Below, piece by piece: positions 1 to 7,907 of a stretch of 64,000 bases of DNA (positions are counted from its first letter, which is position 1; each line of letters begins with the position of its first letter). The translations under genes were made by a program, and so were the position numbers. Source of the stretch: Deltaproteobacteria bacterium HGW-Deltaproteobacteria-4 (GTDB lineage Bacteria; Desulfobacterota; Desulfuromonadia; Desulfuromonadales; UBA2197); contig PHAV01000001.1 in assembly GCA_002841765.1 (NCBI GenBank), positions 62,001-126,000 of the forward strand, in the 5' to 3' direction. The notes under the pieces were generated by a model, which worked only from the letters and a program-made list of their open reading frames with translations, was not told the DNA's origin and searched no databases.

Positions 1-1
1 T

Positions 2-949
2 TTTGTCCTGTATGTCAATGCCGATCTTTCTGAGTCGATCACGCTCAATACCGAACTCGAATGGGAGCATGGCGGTGACAGCGGTGCCGGGAGCGAGATC
101 GCCGTCGAGCAGTTCTTTCTCGACTTTCGTCACCAGCGCCCGCTCAACTTCAAAGCCGGTCTGATGCTTGTCCCGCTCGGGGGAGTCAACATTAATCACG
201 AACCGACCAATTTCAACTCGACGGAGCGGCCGGAACTTGATCGATTCCTCATTCCCAGCACCTGGCGGGAGATGGGAGCCGGAATCCACGGCGCCCTCGG
301 CAACAAGGTCGATTATCAGCTGCTGGTCATGAACGGACTCGACGGTAGCAAGTTTTCGGCCTCAAACGGCCTGAGAAGTGGCCGGCAGAAAGTGGAAATC
401 GACAACAACGACAGCAAGGCGATCGTGGCCCGCCTGGAAGTCCGCCCGGTCACCAACCTATACACCAATTTCTCCGCCTATCGCGGCGATTCAGCCGCGG
501 CCGGCAAACCGGGAGCCGTGACTACCATTGCTGCTGTCGACGGCAAATACAGTCTGGGAAGAGCTGATATTTCTGGCGAGTATGTCTACATCGACCAGGC
601 ACATCCGGAGCGGATCAGCACCGAGATCGGCGATCGCATGTCAGGTTATTGGGTTGAAGGCGCCTACCATGTACTGCCGGAAAGTTTGAAAAAAGGGAAA
701 CTGGTCGATGCGGATGTGGTGGCCTTTGCCCGCTACTCGGCTTTCGACACCCAGCAGGGGAGACTTGCCGATCCGACCAAAGCCAGTGGTAGATACGATC
801 GCAACTACACCACGGTGGGCGTTGTCTTTAAGCCGGCCACGACTGTAGCCATCAAAGCCGATTACCAGATTTACGACGACCATTGCAATCCTGGCGAATT
901 AGCACTGGACAACGACAAGTTCCAAGTCACCATCGGTTTTGTTTTCTAG
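2..949 (+). CDS. Outer-membrane porin, 3' part (5' end outside window)
   Basis: The frame is open from the first codon of the window, so the start lies upstream; about 315 C-terminal residues are present. The sequence alternates short polar and hydrophobic stretches typical of a transmembrane beta-barrel and ends in FQVTIGFVF*, a terminal aromatic residue that is the usual outer-membrane barrel assembly signal. Segments such as FFLDFRHQRPLNFKAGLMLV and the loop NINHEPTNFNS resemble phosphate-selective (OprO/OprP-like) porins of Desulfuromonadia. The family call is by resemblance only; solute specificity cannot be read from it. A strong intrinsic terminator follows directly, so it is the last gene of its transcript. 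Confidence 0.7.
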   Translation, partial: FVLYVNADLSESITLNTELEWEHGGDSGAGSEIAVEQFFLDFRHQRPLNFKAGLMLVPLGGVNINHEPTNFNSTERPELDRFLIPSTWREMGAGIHGALGNKVDYQLLVMNGLDGSKFSASNGLRSGRQKVEIDNNDSKAIVARLEVRPVTNLYTNFSAYRGDSAAAGKPGAVTTIAAVDGKYSLGRADISGEYVYIDQAHPERISTEIGDRMSGYWVEGAYHVLPESLKKGKLVDADVVAFARYSAFDTQQGRLADPTKASGRYDRNYTTVGVVFKPATTVAIKADYQIYDDHCNPGELALDNDKFQVTIGFVF

Positions 950-967
950 GCTTAAAAATCGAAGAGG

Positions 968-1005
968 AAAAGGCCCGCTGCATACGGCAGCGGGCCTTTT
1001 TTTTT
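968..1005 (+). terminator. Rho-independent terminator after the porin gene
   Basis: A perfect 12-bp stem (AAGGCCCGCTGC with GCAGCGGGCCTT) encloses a 5-base loop and runs into nine T residues. It begins 20 bases after the porin stop codon. This is a textbook intrinsic terminator separating the porin from the iron-uptake genes. Confidence 0.93.
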
Positions 1006-1129
1006 AGGTGGTGCCCGGCAGGGCAGGCAAAAGTCCCTTGACCAGAGCCATAAAACTGACGCAACGAGGACTAATAGAGGAAAGAGCATGGAGAAGCAGT
1101 AGTGGTCTTCCTCTTGCAGCGTAAATCGC

Positions 1130-1158
1130 TTGATGTATCGGATGCGGAACACTATACT
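1130..1158 (+). promoter_or_regulatory. Sigma-70 type promoter for feoB
   Basis: TTGATG (1130-1135) and TATACT (1153-1158) are separated by exactly 17 bases, close to the TTGACA/TATAAT consensus. Transcription would begin near 1165. A TTG codon at 1158 that would extend feoB by 24 codons overlaps the -10 box, so it cannot be the start on this transcript. No clear Fur or DtxR box was recognised by eye. Confidence 0.6.
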
Positions 1159-1229
1159 TGACCGCTGTTTGCGAATACTCCAGGCCCCGCGCAGCTGGTA
1201 AAGAAATTCAACTCCCCGAGAAGGTTCCC

Positions 1230-3191
1230 ATGTCCCAACCCCTTGCAACCGTTTCCCGTCGCAAAATCTTTCTGGTCGGCAATCCCAATGTCGGCAAGAG
1301 TGTCCTTTTTAATGCTCTGACCGGGGCTTATACGACGGTCTCCAACTATCCGGGGACCTCGGTGGAGATCGCCCGTGGTGAAGTAATCATCGCCGGTGTC
1401 CCTTACGAAGTCCTTGATACGCCGGGGATGTACGGCCTGCAGCCAATGACCGAAGAGGAACGGGTTTCGCAGCGGATCCTGTTGCAGGAAGAAGCTTTTG
1501 CCGTCATTCACGTTATCGATGCCCGCAACCTCGAACGGATGCTGCCGATGACCGTGCAACTGATCGAGGCCGGGCTGCCGCTGATTCTGGTGGTCAATAT
1601 CATTGATGAAGCCGAACGGATGGGGATTGCGATCGATATCGAGCTGCTGCGGCAGCGCCTCGACATCCCGGTGATTGCCGCCGCTACCACCCACAAACGC
1701 GGCCTCGATGAAATTCGTACGGCGATTGCCGAATTTTCCGGAGCCCGTCACCCGGCCTATGCTTATGCGCCAGATCTGGAGCGGGATATTCTCCGTCTGG
1801 CCGTGCAACTGCACGGCGATTACCGGGTCGACCGCCGTGCTCTCGCTCTCCTCTTTCTGTTGCGGGACGAAGAGACGACCGCATTGATCCACCGTGTCGA
1901 AGGTGACCGCGCTGCGGCTATTGTCGCCACCGCTAAAGAGATTATCTATTCGCATCGCAGTGACCTCCATCTACGACTGAGTATGGAGCGGAAGCGGATC
2001 TGCACTGAACTCCTTACCAACGTAGTCAGTGCCGCGCCGCGCCAGGGGCGCACCTGGGGGGAGCGTCTTTCCGCCTGGACGATGAATCCCTGGACCGGAG
2101 TGCCGATCCTCCTTGCCGTCCTTTATTTTGGACTGTATCAATTTGTCGGCATCTTCGGGGCCGGAACTATCGTTGGTCTCCTTGAAGGTGATCTCTTTAC
2201 CGATATCATCAATCCCTGGTTCATCCGTACCGCCAATAATTACATCCCCTGGCTGTGGCTGCATGAACTGCTGGTCGGCGAATACGGCATTCTTACCTTG
2301 GCGGTTCGTTATGCCGTTGCCCTGGTTATGCCGATCGTCGGCACCTTTTTTGTCGCCTTCTCCATCCTCGAAGATTCCGGCTACTTCCCCCGTTTGGCGA
2401 TGCTTGTTGACCGGGTCTTCAAGGCGATCGGCCTCAACGGCCGCGCTGTTATCCCCATGGTCCTCGGCTTCGGTTGCGATACCATGGCGACGATGGTCAC
2501 CCGCACTCTGGAGACGACGCGTGAACGGGTTATCGCCACGGTTCTTCTCGCCCTGGCGATCCCCTGCAGTGCCCAGCTCGGGGTGATCCTTGCCCTCCTG
2601 GCCGGCGTCCCCGGCGCGCTGTTGATCTGGACCGTCGTTATGTCCGCAATATTTCTCTTCGTCGGCTTTCTCACCGCCCGGCTCCTGCCCGGCGAGCGGC
2701 CGATGTTTTATATGGAGATTCCGCCGCTGCGTCTGCCGCAGCTGCGCAATGTCGTCGTCAAGACCTTGACCCGCATGCAGTGGTACTTTTTTGAAATCTT
2801 TCCCCTCTTTATCTTTGCTTCTGTCGTCCTTTGGGCAGGGAAGATGACCGGTGCCCTGGAGTCGCTGGTGCGTTTTCTGGCGCCGGGGATGACGATGCTC
2901 GGACTGCCCAAGGATGTCGCGGCGGTCTTTGTCTTCGGCTTCTTCCGCCGGGATTTCGGCGCCGCCGGACTCTTCGATATGAACGAACAGGGGCTCCTGT
3001 CGCCGGTACAGCTCACCGTCGCCGCCGTGACCCTGACCCTCTTTGTCCCCTGCGTCGCGCAGTTTCTGATGATGAAGAAAGAGCGGGGCTGGCCGGTAGC
3101 CCTGATCATCTTTGCCGCGGTGACCGCCACCGCCTTCGGCGTCGGCTGGCTGTTGAATGGTTTCCTTCTCAGTACGGGTTGGCTGGCATGA
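1230..3191 (+). CDS. feoB: Ferrous iron transporter FeoB
   Basis: GTP-driven Fe(II) uptake protein of the inner membrane. The 653-residue product starts with a G domain: G1 GNPNVGKS at about 17-24, DTPGMY (G3), and NIID (G4-like). A helical insertion follows, then a polytopic domain with the two Gate regions; FRRDFGAAG near residue 570 is the conserved second-gate motif, and VPCVAQFLMM and GWPVAL are typical of the C terminus. The ATG at 1230 is preferred to an upstream in-frame TTG because it lies downstream of the promoter and has a GAGAAGG-like ribosome site. There is no separate feoA; a FeoA-like domain is fused to the regulator downstream. Confidence 0.96.
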   Translation: MSQPLATVSRRKIFLVGNPNVGKSVLFNALTGAYTTVSNYPGTSVEIARGEVIIAGVPYEVLDTPGMYGLQPMTEEERVSQRILLQEEAFAVIHVIDARNLERMLPMTVQLIEAGLPLILVVNIIDEAERMGIAIDIELLRQRLDIPVIAAATTHKRGLDEIRTAIAEFSGARHPAYAYAPDLERDILRLAVQLHGDYRVDRRALALLFLLRDEETTALIHRVEGDRAAAIVATAKEIIYSHRSDLHLRLSMERKRICTELLTNVVSAAPRQGRTWGERLSAWTMNPWTGVPILLAVLYFGLYQFVGIFGAGTIVGLLEGDLFTDIINPWFIRTANNYIPWLWLHELLVGEYGILTLAVRYAVALVMPIVGTFFVAFSILEDSGYFPRLAMLVDRVFKAIGLNGRAVIPMVLGFGCDTMATMVTRTLETTRERVIATVLLALAIPCSAQLGVILALLAGVPGALLIWTVVMSAIFLFVGFLTARLLPGERPMFYMEIPPLRLPQLRNVVVKTLTRMQWYFFEIFPLFIFASVVLWAGKMTGALESLVRFLAPGMTMLGLPKDVAAVFVFGFFRRDFGAAGLFDMNEQGLLSPVQLTVAAVTLTLFVPCVAQFLMMKKERGWPVALIIFAAVTATAFGVGWLLNGFLLSTGWLA

Positions 3192-3361
3192 AGTGCGCAT
3201 TCTGTGGCAAGGAGATCGATGAACAACAAGTCGGTCAGAGCGAGCGTTGTGGACAATGTCCTGGCGGGTGTCGCAAAGTACACTGTCCGCACTGCGGCTA
3301 TGCCAACCCGGTTGTGCCGGGTTATTTGAAGCGCTGGATCAAAAAGGAAAAGGGCGAGTAA
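3188..3361 (+). CDS. Small zinc-ribbon protein coupled to feoB
   Basis: A 57-residue protein whose ATG overlaps the feoB stop as ATGA, so translation is probably coupled to feoB. It has four Cys pairs or near-pairs (CAFC, CGQCPGGC, CPHC) arranged as in a zinc ribbon or rubredoxin-like fold, and a basic C terminus (KRWIKKEKGE). The frame is the same as a longer open frame inside feoB, but composition and the Cys pattern begin only at this ATG. Function is unknown. Position suggests a FeoB accessory or Fe/Zn-binding role, comparable in place but not in sequence to FeoC. Confidence 0.7.
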   Translation: MKCAFCGKEIDEQQVGQSERCGQCPGGCRKVHCPHCGYANPVVPGYLKRWIKKEKGE

Positions 3362-3377
3362 GAATAGATAAAAGGTA

Positions 3378-3423
3378 GGGGCGGCATTTATGACGCCCAG
3401 GAGGGCGCGATAAATGCCGCCCC
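3378..3423. repeat. REP-like palindrome after the feoB unit
   Basis: A perfect 14-bp inverted repeat (GGGGCGGCATTTAT / ATAAATGCCGCCCC) encloses a second smaller hairpin (CGCCC / GGGCG). No T-tract follows on either strand, so it is not a classical intrinsic terminator. The form, GGGGCGG at the outer ends with a nested stem, is that of dispersed repetitive extragenic palindromes. It lies between the zinc-ribbon gene and the regulator and may also limit read-through. Confidence 0.6.
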
Positions 3424-3475
3424 TGCAGCAAGGTTTAATGGAATATTTTTTGTTTGAACTATAAGGAGTCACAAC

Positions 3476-4123
3476 ATGCGCGTTTCAGAAGCCGCGGAAG
3501 AGATATTGGAATCATTGTGGATTGCCAGTGAGGAGAAGGGGAAACCGGGGCTGCCCTGTAATCTCGAGAGTGATGCCATTGAAGGGAGCGGCTTGCATGA
3601 ACTGCTGAGCCTTGCTTACGTCGAAGTAGTCGGTGAGCTTATTCGCTTGCGTCCGGAAGGGCGGCACGAAGCGATGATGACGGTGCGCCGCCATCGTCTG
3701 GCCGAGCGCTTGATGATGGATATCCTCGATATGAAAGGGGTACCGGGGGATGAGCGCGCCTGTGAATTCGAGCATCTCCTCCATCACGGCGTCGACACCA
3801 AGATCTGTACCCTCCTTAATCATCCCACCACCTGTCCGCATGGCCGGCCGATCCCTCCCGGTGAATGCTGCGAAGTGGCGAAGGCGACCGGCGTCATCGG
3901 TGTCGTTGCCCTCACCGAACTTAAAGCCGGCGAAGCCGGCGAGATCGCCTACCTCTCGACCTCCGATCCGAAAAAGATGCAGAAGCTGATGAATATGGGA
4001 GTTCTCCCCGGTAATCACCTCGAACTCAGTCGCAGCTATCCGACCTATATCTTTCGCGTCGGCAACTCCGAGTTTGCCGTCGACGAAGAGTTGGCCCGGG
4101 AGATTTTTATTCGTAAAGGCTAA
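3476..4123 (+). CDS. DtxR/IdeR-type iron regulator with FeoA-like C-terminal domain
   Basis: The 215-residue protein has an N-terminal winged helix (about 1-65) and the dimerisation/metal-binding region with HLLHHGVDT and CPHGRPIPP, the signature of DtxR/MntR metal sensors. The last 75 residues form an SH3-like FeoA domain (LTELKAGEAGEIAYL ... MNMGVLPG). Members sense Fe(II) or Mn(II) in the cytoplasm and repress uptake genes. It has a good AAGGAG-like site before the ATG. Lying just after feoB, it is the likely regulator of that gene; the target site was not identified. Confidence 0.88.
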   Translation: MRVSEAAEEILESLWIASEEKGKPGLPCNLESDAIEGSGLHELLSLAYVEVVGELIRLRPEGRHEAMMTVRRHRLAERLMMDILDMKGVPGDERACEFEHLLHHGVDTKICTLLNHPTTCPHGRPIPPGECCEVAKATGVIGVVALTELKAGEAGEIAYLSTSDPKKMQKLMNMGVLPGNHLELSRSYPTYIFRVGNSEFAVDEELAREIFIRKG

Positions 4124-4153
4124 GGGCTCTGACCCTCTAGAGGAGTCACGGCG

Positions 4154-4267
4154 GTGAGTGAAGTGTTGTATCCCCGGGCGTCTGTACTCCTCGTTGATGA
4201 CGAAGCGTCCTTGCTGCTGTTCCACAAACTTGAAGGATCTTTCGGCGGGGCCAGGCTCTCGTCATAA
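4154..4267 (+). pseudogene. Truncated response-regulator receiver fragment
   Basis: A GTG codon with an AGGAG ribosome site eight bases upstream opens a 37-codon frame reading PRASVLLVDDEASLLLFHKLE, the beta-1 strand, acidic pair and helix 1 of a CheY-like receiver. After about residue 27 the resemblance stops and the frame ends at TAA. The phosphoacceptor Asp and the remaining domain are absent, so this is a remnant produced by a deletion whose 3' breakpoint is close to the ribosome site of the next gene. It is short, so a chance match is possible but unlikely given the intact start signals. Confidence 0.6.
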
Positions 4268-4298
4268 TCCTCTTAATACACAACAAGGAGATAAAAAG

Positions 4299-5096
4299 AT
4301 GAAACGTTCGACTGTTGTATTGGTTTTGCTGTTTTGGAGTTTGTCGATCGGTACGGCGCTGGCCGTTGATACAGTCACTTGCTGGTTCGCGCCGGGCATG
4401 AGTCTGGATCAGGCCAAGGCGATCACCTTCGCCCTGAGCAAGGGGAGCGATGTCGAGGTCAAGCCGCGCGTTGCCAACAATTATCCCGAAATATTGGATG
4501 CTTTCGAATCCAAAGAGATGAACCTGGTTTATGCCGGGTCCTTCGCTCAAGCGATTATTATGGCGCGCAAACTCGGGACGCCGTTGGTGCAGAATATTGA
4601 TGGCAATGAACTGTATGCCGGGATTATGATCCATAAAATTGGTCAGGACCCGCAGACGATTCTTGCCGGTTCCCCGGCCGCGATCGCCTACGCCATCGGC
4701 GCCTCTTCCGGAGAATCGACCGCCAAAGCCGCAACCGCCGGTAAAGCTGCTATCGGCGTCAATAGCCATGCTGCCGCCATGGATGCAGTCCTTGCCGGCA
4801 AGGCTCAGGCGGCCGTGGTCAAGGACGTCTGGTGGCAAAACAATCAAGCTAAATATCCCGGGTTCAAGGCTTATGCGATCCCCAAATTTTCTGCGAAGAA
4901 AAATCCTGACAATGTGCTGACCGCTTCAAATGAGGTGCCGGCAAGTTTGGCGGAAAAATTTAGAGTGGCGGCCATCAAGAGTTCGGCAAATTTCGGTCCT
5001 AAGGCGGTGATAAAACCCTTCTCAGCTTCTAATCTGAATTTTTCTCTGGGGCTAATGATGCAAGGAAAGATCGATCCGTTGACTTATAAGTGGTAA
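4299..5096 (+). CDS. PhnD-like periplasmic substrate-binding protein
   Basis: The 265-residue protein has a signal peptide (MKRSTVVLVLLFWSLSIGTA-LA) and the layout of the phosphate/phosphite/phosphonate-binding PhnD family, for example NYPEILDAFESKEMNLVYAG, IGVNSHAAAMDAVLAGKAQA and VVKDVWW. The ATG at 4299 is chosen because AAGGAG precedes it by eight bases and the signal peptide begins there; an in-frame ATG at 4158 overlaps the receiver fragment. No permease or ATPase genes accompany it. Orphan PhnD-like proteins often feed sensor kinases, which fits the receiver fragment immediately upstream, but the ligand is unknown. Confidence 0.75.
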   Translation: MKRSTVVLVLLFWSLSIGTALAVDTVTCWFAPGMSLDQAKAITFALSKGSDVEVKPRVANNYPEILDAFESKEMNLVYAGSFAQAIIMARKLGTPLVQNIDGNELYAGIMIHKIGQDPQTILAGSPAAIAYAIGASSGESTAKAATAGKAAIGVNSHAAAMDAVLAGKAQAAVVKDVWWQNNQAKYPGFKAYAIPKFSAKKNPDNVLTASNEVPASLAEKFRVAAIKSSANFGPKAVIKPFSASNLNFSLGLMMQGKIDPLTYKW

Positions 5097-5209
5097 GTAT
5101 CTTCTGTTTTTTTTGTTTCCGGGTGGGGCTTCTGTGCGGAGCCCCATCCGAATGTGACAAAGTGAATCAGTATACAATATTCACCTTCAGTACAATTAAG
5201 GATCGCGGC

Positions 5210-5347
5210 ATGACTTTCTCTTCGTCCCCTTTTTTCCCGAGCCAAGGCCCGATCAGCCAGGAAGAAATTCGTCGGTTTCTGCCGCAGATCTTTCAGTCAA
5301 CGGTGGTATTCGGTCGTTGCAACCTCGATTTTTCCTTCGCCCCTTGA
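5210..5347 (+). CDS. Possible small ORF upstream of hrpB
   Basis: A 45-codon frame from ATG at 5210 has an AAGGATCG ribosome-site candidate and ends in TGA at 5345-5347, overlapping the hrpB ATG as ATGA. Such coupling favours real translation. The product (QGPISQEEIRRFLPQIFQ in its middle) has no recognised domain. It may be a leader peptide or a remnant. Confidence 0.3.
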   Translation: MTFSSSPFFPSQGPISQEEIRRFLPQIFQSTVVFGRCNLDFSFAP

Positions 5348-7857
5348 TGCGCCCGGTTCTGCCGATCGACGCCATCCTCCCCCAACTTCAAACCATTCTC
5401 ACGGGCACACCGGCCTGCGTGCTGCAAGCCCCGCCTGGCGCCGGCAAGACAACGCGTGTCCCCCTCGAACTCCTCAACGCCCCATGGCTCGCCGGCCAGT
5501 CGATCATCCTTTTGGAACCGCGCCGTTTGGCGGCGACCAACGCCGCCCACTATCTCGCCGCCCAACTCGGTGAACAGGTCGGCGCCCGGGTCGGCTACAC
5601 CATCCGTTTTGAGCGCAGGGTTTCCAGTCTGACGCGTATCGAGGTTGTCACCGAGGGCATTCTCACTCGCCGCTTGCAGAGCGATCCCGAATTGTCCGGA
5701 GTCGGGCTGGTGATCTTCGACGAAATTCACGAACGGAACCTCAACAGCGATCTTGCCTTGGCGCTGTGCCGCGATGCCCAGCTCGGCCTCCGTCCTGAGC
5801 TCCGCCTTCTCGCCATGTCCGCCACTCTCGATGCCGCGCCGCTCGCCAAACTCCTCGGCGATGCCCCCCTCCTCAGCAGCAGCGGCCGCGCCTACCCGGT
5901 GGAGATTATCCATCTCGGTTCCCCGTCACCCCGGACTCCTTTAGCCGCAGCCATCAACGTCGCCATCCGTCGCGCCCTCAAGGAGGGGGAAGGGGATCTG
6001 CTTGTCTTCCTCCCCGGTGTCGCCGAAATCAAGCGCAGCGAACGGCTCCTTGCTGATTTGAGTGATGAGCTGCTGGTCTGCCCTCTGTATGCCGACCTCC
6101 CCTTTGCCGCACAGGAAAAGGCGATACTGCCGGATCCCGGCCGGCGCAAGATTGTTCTGGCGACGAATATTGCCGAGACCAGCCTGACCATCGAGGGAGT
6201 GAAGATCGTCATCGATAGCGGATTGGAAAGACGTCCCCGTTTTGACGCGGCGCGGGGGATGAGCGCGCTCGACACCGTCCGTATTTCGCTGTCGAGTGCC
6301 GTGCAGCGCGCCGGCCGCGCCGGGCGGCTCGCCCCCGGTCGCTGTTACCGCCTGTGGAGTGCCGGCGAAGAGGGGACGCTGCTGCCGCACACGCCGCCGG
6401 AGATCCGCAGCGCCGATCTTGCCCCCCTGGCGCTGGAGCTGGCGCGCTGGGGGATTATGGATGCTGCGACCCTGTGCTGGCTCGATCCTCCTCCCGCCGG
6501 ACATCTCGCCGCCGCCCGCGCTTTACTGGTGCAGCTCGGGGCTCTCGATTCTGCCGGGCGTATTACCCCCCTTGGCGAACGCATGGCTGAACTTCCGGCC
6601 CATCCCCGCCTGTCCCGTCTCCTCCTTGCGGCGCAAGACGCCGGAGATGGCGCGCTTGGCGCTACCCTCGCCGCCCTGCTGTCGGAACGCGATCCGCTGC
6701 GCGCCGGAGCTTCACTGCCGCACGGCAGCGGCAGCGATGTCAGTGATCGTCTCGAACTCTGCGCCGGCCGGAGCGAGAACGGAGATGCGGCCGCTTGTGC
6801 TGCGATCGGGCGCGCGGCCCGGCAATTTCGCCAGCTCCTTGGAGTCCGGGAGGAACGGACTCTTGCAGTTACGCCGCCGGAATCTTTGGCCCGGCTTTTG
6901 GCGCCGGCTTTTCCTGACCGCATCGGTCGGGAAAGGGACGGGCAGCAAGGGCATTATCTCCTTGCCAGCGGCGTCGGCGCGCAGCTTTCGTCGCGCTCCC
7001 GCCTCAAACCGACCCCTTGGCTCCTTGCCCTACAACTCCGCGCCGGTCGCAGTGGGGAAGGGGAGATCGATCTCGCCACCCCCCTTGATCCGGTGACTTT
7101 GGAGGAGATCATCGCTCCTCAAGCAACGGCAGGGCGGGAAGTCGGCTGGGATGAGCGGGCCGAGCGGGTGGTTGCTCGGGAGGTGCGACGTTTCGGGGCG
7201 ATTCTCCTCAGCGAAAAGCTGGTGACACCGCGGCCGGAAGAAGTTGTGGCGGCCCTGTGCAGCGGCGTGCGGCGACTCGGTTTAGAGCGTCTGAGCTGGA
7301 GCCGGGCAGCACAGCAGCTACGCGGCCGGGTGCGTTTTGTCGCTTCTCTCCCCGGTGAAAGCGGCTGGCCGGATCTGAGTGATGCGACGCTGCTGGCCAC
7401 CCTCGAAGCCTGGCTCGGTCCATTTCTTTGTAATTGTCGCAGCCGCGCTGATCTCGAACGCTGCGATCCGCAGCCGGCGCTTTCGGCTCTGCTCGATTGG
7501 CAACAACAGCGCCGCCTCGATGAATTGGCCCCGGAGAAATTGAGTGTGCCGAGCGGCTCGATCCTGCCGCTTGACTATCCCCTTGACGCCGCGCCGCATC
7601 TTGAGGTTAAGCTACAGGAACTCTTCGGTCTCGGCGAGAATCCCCGCATCGGCGGTCAGCGGATTGCGGTCGTCCTCCATCTCCTCTCCCCGGCGCGCCG
7701 TCCTCTGGCGGTGACGCAGGACCTGCGCAGCTTCTGGGATCAGGTCTACCCCGAGGTGAAGAAGGAGATGCGCGGCCGCTACCCGAAACATCCCTGGCCC
7801 GACGATCCCTGGAGCGCCGTCGCCACCCGACATACAAAAAAGCGCAGCGGGCAGTAA
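5347..7857 (+). CDS. hrpB: ATP-dependent helicase HrpB
   Basis: The 836-residue DExH-box protein has Walker A PPGAGKTT near residues 29-36, DEIH at about 125-128, motif III MSATLD, and motif VI with QRAGRAGR. These are followed by HA2/OB regions and the HrpB-specific C-terminal domain ending in GRYPKHPWPDDPW, diagnostic for HrpB. Length agrees with the family. The cellular role in bacteria is RNA or ribonucleoprotein remodelling and is poorly defined. The start at 5347 (MRPVLPIDAIL) is chosen over a codon ten residues upstream because homologues begin here and it overlaps the preceding small ORF. Confidence 0.92.
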   Translation: MRPVLPIDAILPQLQTILTGTPACVLQAPPGAGKTTRVPLELLNAPWLAGQSIILLEPRRLAATNAAHYLAAQLGEQVGARVGYTIRFERRVSSLTRIEVVTEGILTRRLQSDPELSGVGLVIFDEIHERNLNSDLALALCRDAQLGLRPELRLLAMSATLDAAPLAKLLGDAPLLSSSGRAYPVEIIHLGSPSPRTPLAAAINVAIRRALKEGEGDLLVFLPGVAEIKRSERLLADLSDELLVCPLYADLPFAAQEKAILPDPGRRKIVLATNIAETSLTIEGVKIVIDSGLERRPRFDAARGMSALDTVRISLSSAVQRAGRAGRLAPGRCYRLWSAGEEGTLLPHTPPEIRSADLAPLALELARWGIMDAATLCWLDPPPAGHLAAARALLVQLGALDSAGRITPLGERMAELPAHPRLSRLLLAAQDAGDGALGATLAALLSERDPLRAGASLPHGSGSDVSDRLELCAGRSENGDAAACAAIGRAARQFRQLLGVREERTLAVTPPESLARLLAPAFPDRIGRERDGQQGHYLLASGVGAQLSSRSRLKPTPWLLALQLRAGRSGEGEIDLATPLDPVTLEEIIAPQATAGREVGWDERAERVVAREVRRFGAILLSEKLVTPRPEEVVAALCSGVRRLGLERLSWSRAAQQLRGRVRFVASLPGESGWPDLSDATLLATLEAWLGPFLCNCRSRADLERCDPQPALSALLDWQQQRRLDELAPEKLSVPSGSILPLDYPLDAAPHLEVKLQELFGLGENPRIGGQRIAVVLHLLSPARRPLAVTQDLRSFWDQVYPEVKKEMRGRYPKHPWPDDPWSAVATRHTKKRSGQ

Positions 7858-7907
7858 ATTTGGTAAAAGATCTTCAATTTTTGGTTAAATCAAGGGGTGA
7901 GGTGGTC

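Noticed and set aside
1158-1229. TTG start extending feoB by 24 codons
   Set aside because: The codon overlaps the -10 box of a good promoter and the added residues do not look like FeoB.
4299-5096. PhnD-like gene considered as part of a phosphonate transporter
   Set aside because: No permease or ATPase gene is adjacent, and the neighbours are unrelated.
5121-5149. Hairpin after the PhnD-like gene considered as terminator
   Set aside because: GGGTGGGGCT/AGCCCCATCC forms a stem but the T-rich tract precedes it rather than follows it, so it is not a convincing intrinsic terminator on either strand.
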